A stretch of 64,000 bases of DNA from Carettochelys insculpta (Eukaryota; Chordata; Testudines; Carettochelyidae), in assembly GCF_033958435.1 (NCBI RefSeq), contig NC_134138.1, forward strand, positions 176,808,798-176,872,797, in the 5' to 3' direction. Positions 1-11,935 of this stretch are shown here, piece after piece (the first letter of the stretch is position 1; each line of letters starts with the position of its first letter). The translations under genes and the position numbers were made by a program. The notes beneath the pieces were generated by a model, which had not been told where the DNA came from, made no database searches, and saw only the letters and a program-made list of their open reading frames with translations.

Positions 1-2636
1 AACTGTTATATTGGCACATACTCACACAAACACCCCAGAAAATATGAGGCCTACAGTAAGGGAGAGAAGAAACACCACACTACAGAAATAGGTTGAAAGA
101 GATACTTTGGCTTCAGTGGATGCCTGTATTTATATTCGCATTAGTCACGTAAATCTTTTTACATTGTCATTTGAATGATATCGACAGATGGTAATTGCAT
201 GCAGAAAGTTTTGACTGTGCAACTAGGCCTGTGCAGGACATACATTTCTGGGGAAAAAAATCTGACAAGGAGTGTGCTGAGGGAGTACTCCAATTGACCT
301 TCTGTCACAAAGACAGGCACCGAAGTCAGCATCTGCAAGTTGAGTTTTGGTATGCAATTGGCATAGCAAAAATTGTGTAGCAGCAGTCGACCTTCAAGGT
401 AAGTGTAGACCTATGCCAGGAGTGCAGGCAACAACGAAAAAACAGCAGAAAAGGTTCTCTGGTTTAGAGGACAGGATTGACAGTTTAGTCTAGATTGCAC
501 CCTTTGTAAATCACAGTCAATTGCTGCGTTGAGACTGTGATCCATTCACTATAAAATTACCTGATGAATTTACTTGTAATTCCCTAGCATACAAACTAAA
601 TCACTAACTAAATCACTAAACTAAATCACTTTCAGAATAATTAATAACTCATTCCCCATTCCCTCTCCACAAGTGACTGGTTTGCAGAACTCTCTGTGGG
701 AGAGGATGAATGCCAACACAGGAGCCAGTCAGCCACTCTCTCTTCACACTGCTGGTTTCCTTGCTATCCCTGATTGCTCCTCGGTCTCTACCATCCCACC
801 AATCCCTACTCTCCTAGTTTCTCACTCTGTAATTATCTGTTGAGGTGCATTTATTGCCGTGAACAAACAGGACAAGATTCCAGACAACTGTCTCCAGATA
901 TTCTACCTCCCAGCTTCCACAGACCTTCCTCCATCCTCATGCCAACACCCCTACAAGCCCACCTGCAAAATCCATGAAACATCTAGGCTTCTGACCATTT
1001 ATGATTTGTACATATGTTGGTTGCAAATCTCTGCCCCACATTTGGCCCTCTTGTGCATTCAGTTTCTAAAGGCACTGCTGAGGAGTCTAACAAAGTGACG
1101 AATTTTTCAACTCATATGAAGTTGGATTAGCCATCTCATATGCCTGTCTCCCCTCCTCTGGGTTAGGCATAAAGCACGTTATGGTCAACCAATTTTCAGC
1201 TGGTAAATGATCCCTTAAATATTGTAAGCAATAGAACAGAGCTGGGACCATAGTCCACATTCAGGATGACACAGCTTTGGAATCAGTGAGTCCTAGCATG
1301 CCTCTCCTGTCCTGTAGTGAGCAGATCTCAGCCCAGGACAGGATCTGGCCCCTACTTCCCTTACTGAAAGCCACTTGCAACAATTCAGTTAGCCCACAAT
1401 TAAATAAAAACATACAAATGAACTGAATTGCAAGGAGGAGTGGTGATGAGGAAAACAGCACTTTCACTGATAAGTTACAGGTTCAAGACAGAATTAGAAC
1501 TTCTGTCCTGACTCTGAACTATGCGCAAAGCAATCCTTTCAACTGTTCCTCCTACCTACAGTGGTCATCCTTGAACTAATATGCTCCCCTTAATGGTATT
1601 TATATGTAAATTAAATTCATTTAAATTAGGAAGATTATTAACAACCAAATTTCACTATCATCATATATTATAATATGGATGAACTACTTGGCAATTTGAG
1701 CCTATTTAATTTATTTAATAATGTCATTATTATGCTATCCACTGAAGAAATTGAAGTTTTTTATTCAATGAACATTTTTCTGACTAAGTGTGTTGACTTC
1801 TTTCCCACTTCGGTAGCTGTACAGGGTGTTTTGCTTTGTTTTGTTTTTAATGGAAATCTACATACAGTATAAGCTAATGGAAAATTCACAGACTAAAATT
1901 AGAGCCTTATTATTATTATTATTATTATTCAGAAGCCTTTTATATTTTCTGCTTACTACTGCACCTAATTCATTTGTGGAATAATTAGATTATTCTTCAG
2001 AGAATTCATAATCAATTATTGTTTCATTTCAGAAGAGGTATTGAATTATACATGGATTTGAGCTGTGTGAAATACTGTGCAGGTCAGATGAACTGTTGCT
2101 CCCTTCTTTTGGTGGATTCCCCCACCCAGCTAATGTTGGGCTATTCAACATTGTTCTAGGCCACAATGTTTTCAGAGCATCCCCAGAAACATCCCACATG
2201 AGTTCTTTTCAGCCTTAACATCATAGTAGAATCTAGTCCACGTTTCCAGAAAAGAGAGTTGAGGCAAAGCTACTTCAGGTTGTCTATGCCATGGGGTTAT
2301 GCACACTATGGAGGTGTTATTTCTAAACCACACCAATATGTTACACTTTAATTGGTCTGTGTAATCACATGCTAGAGGTTCCCTAGTGTTCCTTAATGTG
2401 AAGCAATCTAAATCACACCTCCATGGTATGCATTAGGTACCCACAGCGGAAGTTGATCAGACTATCTACTCCGCTGGTCCTCTTAACACTGGAAGTTTCA
2501 ATCATATAATTTACTAGTTGCTAAAGCATTCTTGTTTGTTTAATTAATGTCCCTCAATCCTTCACTTTTGATAATTAGCCTTTAAACTTGTACATGCAAT
2601 TTTGCATGCACAAAACCCAGAGTTTGAACATGCATA
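1..2636. other. Unassigned AT-rich sequence
   Basis: No gene, exon or recognisable transposon could be supported here. Open frames are short (under 80 codons), lack domain-like composition and are interrupted by AT-rich tracts. A short ATT microsatellite at about 1,906-1,930 is the only clear structure. Confidence 0.6.
1906..1930. repeat. (ATT)n microsatellite
   Basis: About eight uninterrupted ATT units lie in AT-rich sequence. It is a simple repeat with no associated gene. Confidence 0.9.
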
Positions 2637-2842
2637 TCATATAGAACTGGAAGAGGCCTGGAGAGGTCATCTAGCCTAGTCCCCTGCACTCACAGCAGGA
2701 CCTGTTACCAGCCCTGCCAGAAAGTTTTTGTTTTTTTAGATCTCATCCACCCCTTCCTCTTGAGAGGCCTCCTCAAGGACTGAGCTCATATCAGTTGGTC
2801 TAAAAGAACAGAGCTCTAACCACTGAGCTATACCCCGCCACA
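2637..2842 (-). repeat. tRNA-derived SINE with CR1-like tail, minus strand
   Basis: Read on the minus strand, the head at about 2,840-2,750 resembles a tRNA gene (the plus strand reads ACCACTGAGCTATACCCC, the complement of an A-box region). The tail (GAACTGGAAGAGGCC, then GTCATCTAGCC) is the CR1-like segment shared with the copies at 12.4, 13.8 and 29.8 kb. This layout, a tRNA-like head joined to a CR1-like tail, is that of the chelonian Pol III SINEs. The copy is diverged and lies on its own in unique sequence. Confidence 0.75.
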
Positions 2843-4899
2843 CCCTGCTGTAAGTAAATCACACAGTCAAACAACATCCAGCTGTTCAAGCATGGAGTAA
2901 TTTTAGATGCCTTTGCAGAGGTCAGGGCTGAAGGTTCTTTTAATCATTAAGTTCCAAACTAATGCCAACATTGTTCCCTAGCCTGGAGCAGGGCATACAA
3001 AACGTCGAGGCTGATGAGCATAGGAAAGCCTCTGAAGCAGAGGAAGTCAAGGTACAGGCCACAGGCTGGATCCAGCCCATCAGACCACTGGATCTGGCTC
3101 ACAGGCCATCCCGCACATCCTCCTCCTCCCCTTGTCATCTGGAGCAGAGAGCCACATGGAGCAGGCAGTAGACCTGACTGTTCTGGGACTGCAGCAGGCA
3201 GGGCGCCTGCCTCAGTGGACTGCTGTCTTGGAGCTGCTTCGTGCCTCCCAGCCAACTCCTGCCTCTGGTACCCCAGCTCCTCCCTCCCTCACCACCCAAA
3301 CCCTCTGAACTCCCTTCCAAGGTCACAATTCCTTCCCAGGCCCTCAATGCCTCCTACACACCACCCCCAGGTCAGAATCCTCTCCTGCACCCCTACCATC
3401 TCCTGGACCCCGTCTCCCAAGCCTGTGCCCCAGGTCACAACTCAGTCCTTCACTAAAACTCCCTCTCAGCACTGCCCCCCCCCCAACACATGCTCATGAA
3501 TCCCAGTCCAGTGCCCTGAGTTGCCTTCTGCACCCAACCTCCATCCCAGATCCTGCACATAGAAAAGTGTGGCCATTGACCATTTATCAAAATCTTGGAA
3601 TAGACCCCCATCAAAAATTATTGCCCACCCCAGCCCTGAGGCCATACCATCTAGGTATAATTTTTATAGCAAACACAAAGAAGGAAACCACTGAGGAAGA
3701 GGAGGAGAGCTCAGGATGTAAGGAGCCAAGGAACAAACCCAGATTGCTACCCGTGTTATGGGCCTGGAGCAGGTATGCCTAAATGCAGAGTGGGCATGAA
3801 CTCCCCTCAGCAAGGATACATAAGTGGCTTCTTTTCCTTTGAAAAGGCAAACTGGGTGGTGGCGGCGAGGGTAACCTAGAGCTTCTGAGTGTCTGTCCAA
3901 GTATTTCTCTGCTTGTGAGTCATGTTCTTGGTTTTACTGCAGAAAAGCATCCCAGGGAGGAGGCATTCTGAACTTTGTTACAAGACAGGCTGAGGAAAAG
4001 TTGTGTCCTTGGAAGGACGACTGGGAACAAGAAACCATTGGAAATGAAAATATGTTTTCCTTTGAACTTGTTGAAGACCCTCTAAAGAGCCCATGACATC
4101 AAAACCAACCTGGAAAGTCACACGACTGGGGAGCAAACATTCTTTATTTGGTTTGCCAGTAACCCTAGACTGAAGAGTCAATGAGCCTGAAGAAAAGAAA
4201 ACTGCTGGGAAAGGGGATTTTTCAGTTCTTTCAACTTTTCATTTTCATTGTTCTTATTATAGCACATACTTAATAGGATATGACATTTGTTGACAAAAAA
4301 TGAAGGAAAACCCTAGGACTGGATGAATCATGCTGGTAAAAATCCTACATAATTGTAATTAGATACAGTTAGCCTGCCACATCAAACCAGAAAATTATGA
4401 GCTCCTTTTTGCAGACTACAGGTTACTACTATTTAAATATTTATATTGCACAGACAGACTTAAGACTAATCAAAATTATGGTCTTGTGGTTTGACCTCCA
4501 ACACAACACGACAATAGAATTTCAGTCAGTTAACCTTGGACCAGGTTTAGTACTTTGCATTTGAGTTAGATTGTATCACCCAAATGGTCTTAATTTAAAG
4601 AACTTGTAGAAATGAAAAACCCAGCACATGTTTTGGTTATCTTGGCCAATGTAACATCAGTATTAAATATTATATTATGATATGTCACAGAGATCTTAAA
4701 TAAGAAACAAAAAGGTCATGGCATCTGGAACCTTGTCCCCAGATAGTAGATGACAAGGGGGACCACTGCTTCTCTGCATTGGGCCAGAGGAATCCACATA
4801 TTGAAATCCCTTCTACAGAATACAAGAGCTGTTTGAGCTGCCTCATTGATTTTGGGTATAGAAACTGAACATGGATACAGTGCTTTGTCTTTTCACTCT
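2843..4899. other. Unassigned sequence with a C-rich tract
   Basis: About 3,050-3,560 is C/T-rich and gives a 161-codon open frame on the plus strand made mostly of P, S and H. It has no domain and overlaps open frames on the other strand, so it looks compositional. The segment near 3,050-3,110 may be an old dispersed repeat, but I could not assign a family. Confidence 0.5.
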
Positions 4900-5380
4900 C
4901 ATTGTCCCCAAAACCTGTCATAGGCCATATTATGTTGCTTCTTCCTTTGACATGCCCAAAATTTACCCCTCACCTCATCAAGTTTGGTGGCAAAATTTCT
5001 TACCCCCAGCCCAATCACTGCAACTACTTGTCTCCGGTTTTTGGAATGATTTCTCTCCAAAATTCCAGTCAGAAGAAGGAGCTGCTGCCAAACTCATTGT
5101 TCTTGCTCATCAGTGTCACCTCCACTTCCCCATCAAAGTCCTCCTCTGGCTCCCTAATGTCCCCTGCAACAAGTTCAAGCTCCTTCCCCTTGCTGCCAGT
5201 GTTCTGGTACCATCAAACTATACTCTGAACTCTCATCTGTTTTCTGTTCTCCTTGACAGACACCAGTCTTAACACCCTGTTTTTACCACATCTTCTCGTC
5301 AGCCCTCTATGCCTGGAGCACCCTCAAACCAGTTTGCCATGCCACCACATTGTCCTTCCTGTAAGCTCACTTCTGCAATG
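4900..5380 (+). repeat. L2/CR1-like LINE relic (reverse transcriptase C-terminal region)
   Basis: The plus-strand frame open at 4,871-5,272 contains AAAKLIVLAHQ, followed after a gap by LLWLPNVPCNKFKLLPL. This resembles the region downstream of the polymerase domain in L2-type LINEs, where a run of the form AAR-L, TPLL-SLHWLPV and FKLL-LT is conserved. No catalytic FADD block is visible, so only the last part of the ORF survives. The resemblance is by eye and the copy is old. Confidence 0.45.
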
Positions 5381-5700
5381 AGATTTTTAAAAAATTCAAA
5401 CTGTGTATGTGCCTTCTTGGGTCAGTCCCCTTTGTGAAGATGTGGTCTGTACCTGGGCACCCTCTTGTGGCCAGCTGTGGCACTCCAGATGAGCCCCACC
5501 TTACTTTCCCGTAGTTAGACATCAGTAAGTTCCGTTTAACAGAAATGTGTAAGGAGAAGTCAAAACATATTATGATAACAAAACAGCACGTGCCATTTTA
5601 AAAAATGTTTGAAGACAGGTGCAATTAGAGTAACAGTTCATAAGGGCCTCACCTCAGGACTCAAGTTCAAGGCTCCCAAATTCAAAGTTCTTAAAGTCTC
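5381..5700. other. Unassigned sequence
   Basis: Nothing recognisable was seen between the LINE relic and the left target duplication of the MITE. Confidence 0.6.
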
Positions 5701-5703
5701 TTG

Positions 5704-6414
5704 GGCTACGTCTACACGTGCACGCTACATCGAAATAGCTTATTTCGATGTAGTGACATCGAAATAAGATATTTCGATGAATAGCGTCTACACGTCCTCC
5801 AGGGCTGGCAACGTCGACATTCAGCGTCGACGTTGGGCAGCACCACATCGAAATAGGCGCTGCGAAGGAACGTCTACACGCCAAAGTAGCACACATTGAA
5901 ATAAGGGTGCCAGGAACAGCTGCAGACAGGGTCACAGGGCGGACTCAACAGCAAGCCGCTCCCTTAAAGGGCCCCTCCCAGACACACTTGAACTAAGCAG
6001 CACAAGATCCACAGAGCCAACAACTAGTTGCAGACCTTGTGCATGCAGCATGGATCCCCAGCTGCAGCAGCAGCAGCCAGAAGCCCTGGGCTAAGGGCTG
6101 CTGCACACGGTGACCATAGAGCCCCGCAGGGGCTGTAAAGAGAGCGTCTCTCAACCCCTCAGCTGATGGCCGCCATGGAGGACCCCGCTATTTCGATGTT
6201 GCGGGACGCGGATCGTCTACACGTTCCCTACTTCGACGTTGAACATCGAAGTAGGGTGCTATTCCCATCCCCTCATGGGGTTAGCGACTTCGACATCTCG
6301 CCGCCTAACATCGAAGTTAACTTCGAAATAGCGCCCAACACGTGTAGCCGTGACGGGCGCTATTTCAAAGTTGGCGCCGCTACTTCGAAGTAGCGTGCAT
6401 GTGTAGACACGGCT
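5704..6414. mobile_element. Harbinger MITE with TTG target duplication, internally deleted derivative
   Basis: The ends are terminal inverted repeats of the pattern RGCYRYGTCTACAC, and TTG flanks the element on both sides (5,701-5,703 and 6,415-6,417). The left half closely matches the reverse complement of the transposase end of the large element (52,363 to about 51,990). It includes a transposase start codon at 6,050 followed by glutamine codons. The right half matches the reverse complement of the Myb end (45,082 to about 45,400), including the segment around GCCATGGCGGCCATCAGC. The junction lies near 6,085-6,110. So one internal deletion removed both genes and left the cis sequences needed for mobilisation in trans. 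The core GTCTACACG recurs inside at about 5,786, 5,870 and 6,212. Confidence 0.9.
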
Positions 6415-6417
6415 TTG

Positions 6418-7457
6418 GTGTCTGTGTGAGGATACCCATTGCAACCTACTTATTTTCTTGTCCCTTCTCCCTTCCTCAACTTCCTGTTCAAATACACCAG
6501 CCCCAGTATAGGAGAGGGCCCCCTTTACAAATCAGGCTGTCCCAGCCGCAGGCTGCAACTTGTTCATTTGAGAGGTAATACACTCCTTCACAACCCTTAT
6601 GACACTAAATTGCATGTCATGTATGACTATATATTCTAGGTAGCAGTCAGCAGGGACTCAATTTTCTGTTTTGTCGGAAATTCTGAGTTCCAAAAAATTT
6701 CTGATCTGAAAAGACCAGGAACAACAACAACAAAGTTAGATTTCCAACAAAACAAAATTAATTTTGTTTGAACAAAGCATCATTTCAATAAAATTAAAGG
6801 GTTTGGTTCTGACATTCATAACTCCTCAAATTTTACAAAGAGTAATTTTGAAATTAAGTCATTTCAACACCAAACAGCAAAAATATTTCATTCTGAAATG
6901 TTAATCTCAATAAAAATGTGTTTTGCTTCCTTCCATCCCCCAAAGCAAAAATTAATTAAAATCAGCATTTGTACAAGGTGTTCCATTTTTGACAAACTAC
7001 TTGTTTCCAATGAAAAACATTCTGTCAAAACATAACTAACCTAATAAACCTGCCCTCTGCTTCCTGATGTCCTTTCCTGCCAGACTTTCAGTCTAACACA
7101 GCCTGTACTATGGGCTTTATAGTCTTCATTACGATGACCTTAGAGAGATGGAGGGGTCTCCTTCCTGGAATCCACCATAGTGCAACCATTTTGAATTTTG
7201 GTGTACAGTGGAATCTTGGATTTTACCACTCCCTGTCTCATGTGAAGTCACTCTTGAGGTTCTCAGCGTGGGTAGATGAGAGGGCCTTGGTCCAATCCAC
7301 ACTAGTTGATAATTCCTGATCAGATATTTAGATCTCAACCCACTATACATTTCTGGAGTTGAATGATGGACCTAAAATTAATGTACTCCATGCACAAGGA
7401 TATTGTAATTGGGACTGATAAAATCTTGCTGAGCTTCAAGAATCAGCTAACCATTCT
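6418..7457. other. Unassigned AT-rich sequence
   Basis: No supported feature. The stretch at 6,650-7,020 is rich in A/T with many short homopolymers and may be an eroded repeat, but no family is evident. Confidence 0.55.
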
Positions 7458-7806
7458 AGCTACATCTACCCTAGAGCTATCTTTCAAAAGGATGCCTTTC
7501 AAAAGAGAGTGGGTGAAATATGCCCTTTTGAAGGGGAGCGTCTACGCACGGGCTGGTGCCATTGACATGCACTATCAAAAGGGACCGTTCAAGACATCGA
7601 AAAAGAGCATCCACGCACACCCACACCCCGTTTCAAAATAAGGGGGCAGGAAATGCCATGGATGGGGTCGCAGGGTGGCCAAGCCCTTCTGCGGCCACAG
7701 CAAGCCACTCCATTAAAAGGTCCTTCACCAATATCTTTGACCTGCACAGTATGAAGCCTGTGGAGCTACCACAAGGCCCACAGACATAGTGCCCACAGGA
7801 ACAAGC

Positions 7807-8410
7807 ATGGAGCAATAGCAGCTGGAAACCCTGCTGGCTGCCGCAGCACTGGTGACCACCTTGCAGCTCCTGGCAGGGCCCTCCTGCCCAGAGGCAAAAG
7901 GGAACACACCAGATCATGGGGTCTTCTGGCCCGCTGGGTGTTCCACCAGCTCTGGAGCTACCCCACTGGCTCTGAGTGGTTGGAACGATTGGTCATGGGG
8001 GAGTGAGACAATGATTGGTGGCTCTGGAATTTCTAGATGTGGTGGCAGACCTTCCTGGAGCTCTGCCAGTGGCTGTCCCTGGCCCTGAGGCACCAGAACA
8101 CCCAGATGTGGCGCCCTCCCCATGGAGAAGAGGGTCATGATAGCTGTCTATAAGCTGGCCACGCCAGACAGCTACAACTCCATAGGACACCAATTTGGTG
8201 TGGGCAAGGCCACCAGGGGAGCCAAGCGGGGAAAAGTGGGGAAGGCTGGGGAGGGACCCAGGGGGGCTCAAGGGGACAGAGGGGACTGGGGTAGGGCCCA
8301 GGGGGACAGGAACACCCTGCATACCCTCACAGGTGCCTATGTGCCCCCCCCCGGTGGTCTGCACTCTAAATGCCATGATCCTCCTGAGAGTCGTCCACAC
8401 TGGGGACCTC
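7807..8410 (+). pseudogene. Harbinger transposase pseudogene (5' part)
   Basis: The start codon at 7,807 aligns with the transposase start of the 45-52 kb copy but is followed by a stop at codon four. Homology resumes at about 7,980-8,215. The frame there gives EKRVMIAVYKLATPDSYNS, then GHQFGVGKAT, matching the helix-turn-helix region of the family. About 140 bases resemble the intron. The start of exon 2 (VVCTLNAMILLRVVHTGD) follows at about 8,352-8,410. The nuclease domain with all three catalytic residues is absent because of an internal deletion. It could not make a transposase. Confidence 0.75.
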
Positions 8411-8420
8411 TCCCAGGGGT

Positions 8421-8925
8421 CTAGTGAGTGGGGGCCGTGGCCTGGCTTGGCCTTGGCAGGCCAGGGTCTGCCAGGAGTTTGGGGGGGCCCCAGTTGTGTA
8501 TGGTGCCTCTGCCCCATGATCCAGGGTGTGTGCCCTCTTGTGTAGGTACCTGAGCGTCCACCACCAAGGTCGGGGGATGGCCGTCTGGCTGTCTGGCTGA
8601 TGCCTGGCTGGAGGTGTGGGAAGGGCAGTCAATTACCAGGTCCCCCTCCTCAATAGAATGGTCTGTGGCTGCGGCTGGCTCCGTGTCTGGCACTGGTGAT
8701 GCAGGGCTGGCCAGATGGTCCCGGCTCCTGCTGCTCTCCTGGCTGGGGCTCCTCAGCCAAGATGTCCGGAAGGACCAGAAGGAAGGAGGTGTCCCGGGGC
8801 CCAAGATGATCCTGAGCTCCCTGTAGTAGGGGCACAAAGCCAGGGCAGCACCCAATTGGCTGTCCAAGTCCCAAGCCTGGGTATAACCCTGTCGCAGCTC
8901 CTTAATCTTACTGTACTGTCCATTT
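8421..8925 (-). pseudogene. Myb/SANT-like Harbinger accessory gene, 5'-truncated relic
   Basis: The minus-strand frame contains the end of the Myb/SANT-like DNA-binding domain (SKIKELRQGYTQAWD), then CPYYRELRIILGP, an acidic stretch (EEGDLVIDCPS) and a Ser/Gln-rich segment. It stays open to a plausible splice donor, where CAG is followed by GTACC at about 8,549. The donor is homologous to the one at 46,146 in the large copy. Most of the DNA-binding domain and the start are missing. The second exon is deleted. Proteins of this type help Harbinger transposases enter the nucleus and bind the element ends, but this copy is not expected to work. Confidence 0.7.
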
Positions 8926-9639
8926 TTCTTGGTTGACAACAATTCAACCAAAAAACTGCAACCTGGGACACTCATGGCACATTTATACTAGGAAAAATAG
9001 ATGCATTTTTACCACATTAGTTAACATGTCCCACCCCTACTTAATAAATTAAGGAGGCTTTGTGGGTGATGAAAAAGGGTATATGCAAAAGAAAAACCAT
9101 GTATACCTCACATCGAAGAAGATTAAACTGATGCAACTCTGGATGTGTTTTATTCATCCTAGGCTGATGCTTGCTAATGAACCTCCATTGAAGCACAAAG
9201 AATTAACATCTAAAAAAATTTCAAAATGTAAAATTGGCAAAGTGAAAGAAAATAAACAGCTAAACAACTTGCCAGGGAAAATATTTTACAACAGTAGATG
9301 CGTTGCCACTCCAGCGTTCAATTCTTGGGTAATTTTGGTACATTCATTTTATGACAGTACATTTAAAAGAGATTCAAAGACACGTTTGAGTTGCTTTCGG
9401 AAGTATGAGAAATATTTTGTTTACTAGGCAGCCAACATTAGGAGACTGAAAAACCTGCTTTAATATATAAATTTCACCTACAAGGTACTAACGTTGGTGA
9501 ATGATTCATAAAGTCTCTGGAAACAAGATTTTTTTAAAAAAAATTCTAAAAGTAAAGTCATTTAAACTTTACAAAAGTGAAATGACTGAGCACTGGCAAT
9601 TATGAGAGGGTTAATGACAGTTTTTACTGCTTAATTTTC
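8926..9639. other. Unassigned sequence
   Basis: A 121-codon plus-strand open frame at 9,062-9,427 is Lys/Asn-rich with no recognisable domain and no splice context. I treat it as a chance frame in AT-rich DNA. Confidence 0.5.
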
Positions 9640-9790
9640 ATCATCCTACCCCCTCCCTCTGTAATGCAGCCAGACCCAGGTTGTCAGCAGGAGAAACTGA
9701 ACCTAAAATGGGAGGGATTAAAGCCCTGTGCTCTATCACATGAGCTAAAGACCACCTTGCTCTCAGCCAAGGATGTAGAGCAGACACTTT
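9640..9790 (-). repeat. tRNA-derived SINE, second family, minus strand
   Basis: On plus it reads CTCTATCACATGAGCTAAAG, the complement of a tRNA A-box region. It continues with CTCTCAGCCAAGGATGTAGAGCAGAC. The copy at 57.9 kb shares the order TGAACCT, then CATGAGCTAAA, then TAGAGCAGACT. This distinguishes it from the CR1-tailed SINEs elsewhere in the window. Confidence 0.6.
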
Positions 9791-10994
9791 ACTCGCCATA
9801 GTAAGTGGTCTCAGTATCTCTGGGGTTACACCTCCATGAAAGTTTCTTTTTTTCCATCCAATGTATGTCTGATTGTTTTGATTTCCTCGGTCATAACTCT
9901 TCAGGGTGTTTCCTTCTTCACTGCCCAAAGCACCCATTGCCTCTCTCTGTATTTGGGGTCTTTTCCTCTGACAAGCACAATCTTGTGAAGTAGAAGGCAG
10001 CCTAAATACCAGTTTGACTTCACAGGGAATTTTTTAAGTGTAGTCTGAAGTATAATGATGGTGTAAATCCTTGGCTTAACAGCTGGGAAGAGTTAAATCT
10101 TCCTCTCTTGAGTCATAGACCAAGCTTTCTCAGACTGCTGCAGTGTTGCACCTCAACTCTTCAGGGCATGGCTGAGATCAAAGGCGTTGGACAGTACTTC
10201 TGTGAGAAATGAGTATGTTTGGCACCTCCTAAGAGATGATCAACACCTTGCAGTCAGGTTCTTTAATAGATAGCCACTCAAAAAGGAAAATGTAAGATCT
10301 CATTTTAGTTCAAATGGCTTATACTACTGTTTGGGGAAAACTGGAGTGTGATTGATCAAGCAATGGCATGGTTTTCAAAATGAACATTAACTTCTTTAGC
10401 ATCTTGACATTGTCGTCATGAATTAATCCCTCTGATCTGAGTATCTGGGCCCCATACCCATTTTGGTTGTTGTCAGAAATGTTTGCATAGTCTGTCTCTC
10501 CCCTTCCTAATTCAAAGAGACAGTTGGTTTATTAAAAAAAAGGCATGAGTAGAAATTACAGTTAGTGATGGATGAAGTTAATTTCCATAGTGCCCAAATG
10601 AAATAGTTGCCTTAGTGGCTATTAGAGGCATCTAAAGTATGAAATATAAATAAAGCTTTGTCACACAGGGAAATTAGAAAATTGGCATAATTAAAAATTG
10701 TCAAAGAACGCTAAAGGAATTAAATCCCTAAATTATCAGTATCATAGAGGACAATGAAAGCCACTAAGGAAAATTATGCTTTTTTTTGCTGACTGCAAGA
10801 AGAGTACCCATCGAATATTATGACTAATGTAGTTTTAGTAATCCAGAATACATAAAGAAAGCATGTGTGCTGTTGCAATCTCCCAATTAAAAGTAAAGAC
10901 ATTTCAAAGATTGAAAATAAAATTATTCAAATTATAGAAACAAAGACTTGGGAACAAAATCTCAGTGACATGGTGGAATCAAAGAACAGGTTGA
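9791..10994. other. Unassigned AT-rich sequence
   Basis: Nothing supportable on either strand beyond short chance frames. Confidence 0.6.
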
Positions 10995-10996
10995 TA

Positions 10997-11322
10997 CAGG
11001 TTGAATGTCTCTAATCCGGCACCTTCAGGACCTGACTGGTGCTAGACAAGAGAACTTGCCAGACCACGGAAGGTCAGTATTGTCTAGCAGCATTACCAAT
11101 ACTTCCACCACTTACTGGGCTCTTAGAGGACATTTAGGTGTAAATTACACCTAAATAACAGCACAGAACACTGAGAGTCAGGACAGGTGACTGTAAACAC
11201 ACTTTATGGGACCACAGGAAACTTGGCCACACCCATGATAAGTGGTCATCCGGCTAAGTAAAATCATGTGGATTACAGATGTTGCCAGGCAAGAGAGTTC
11301 CAGATTAGAGATGTTCAATCTG
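10997..11322. mobile_element. pogo/Tigger-like non-autonomous element with TA duplication
   Basis: The ends are inverted repeats: CAGGTTGAATGTCTCTAATC on the left and, reading the right end inward, CAGATTGAACATCTCTAATC. TA lies immediately outside both ends (10,995-10,996 and 11,323-11,324), as expected for Tc1/mariner-superfamily insertions. At 326 bp it has no coding capacity. A partial second copy lies at 11,845-11,935. Confidence 0.75.
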
Positions 11323-11324
11323 TA

Positions 11325-11844
11325 TAAACAAGCTTGTAGAGTATGTAACATCATACATGATAGGATTAAAGGTGTGAAAGAGCACGTTTTAGAAGTACAG
11401 CTAAAATCTATTAGATTGATTCTAAGAGGATACATATTTTCCCTTGGTCCAAAGTCTGAAGCTCCCATTTTGGTGTTTCCATTGTGATTTAGGTCTTAAC
11501 TTCAAAGGTTTCATTTTATCATTTTTCAAACTGGAGTGTATGATTTTTTTTAAAGTGAATTTCACGCCCAAGAAAGAAGCTGGATTAACAACCAGGACCA
11601 AAATCCTTTGACACCAGCAGAACACGTATAGCCCAGCCACGTTGCTCATATCACCTTCCAAATGAGCCTTGAGACCCACAGCTTCAAAGTTGAAATTAAC
11701 CTTACCCCAGAGATAGCTGTGTAAGTTTCTCCAAGCCTGTTCAATCCCTCAGCCTTCTGGTGGAATATCATATGCAATAATTCCAGCAGTGAAGGCTTTT
11801 TGTATGTGTGTGTGATGTGGATCTGTGGTACCTAGGAATTGAAC
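11325..11844. other. Unassigned sequence
   Basis: No recognisable element. Only short open frames lie between the two pogo-like copies. Confidence 0.5.
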
Positions 11845-11935
11845 TAAGGACCTGACTGGTGCCGACCAAGAGAACTTGCCGGACCGGGGTAGGTCAATAT
11901 TGTCTAGCAGCATTACAAACCAAATTAGCAAGTAG
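11845..11935 (+). repeat. Partial pogo-like element
   Basis: The segment from GGACCTGACTGGTGCC to TTGTCTAGCAGCATTAC matches 11,028-11,096 of the complete element at 10,997 in the same orientation. Neither terminus is recognisable, so it is a truncated copy. Confidence 0.7.

Larger units (their letters stand above)
7458..8925. mobile_element. Truncated two-gene PIF/Harbinger copy
   Basis: The left end reads AGCTACATCTACCC, a variant of the family terminus. It is followed by subterminal sequence homologous to that outside the transposase gene in the 45-52 kb copy. A transposase relic runs on plus (7,807-8,410) and a Myb/SANT-like gene relic on minus (8,421 to about 8,925), so the convergent order of the family is kept. 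The right end is missing: homology to the Myb gene stops inside the DNA-binding domain near 8,925 and no inverted repeat is seen beyond. The centre is also deleted, joining transposase exon 2 to Myb sequence near 8,410-8,420. Confidence 0.75.

Noticed and set aside
3014..3499. 161-codon plus-strand open frame, Pro/Ser/His-rich
   Set aside because: Composition follows a C-rich tract, other frames on both strands are open too, and there is no domain or splice context.
9062..9427. 121-codon open frame
   Set aside because: Lys/Asn-rich chance frame in AT-rich DNA with no domain, no splice sites and no repeat homology seen.
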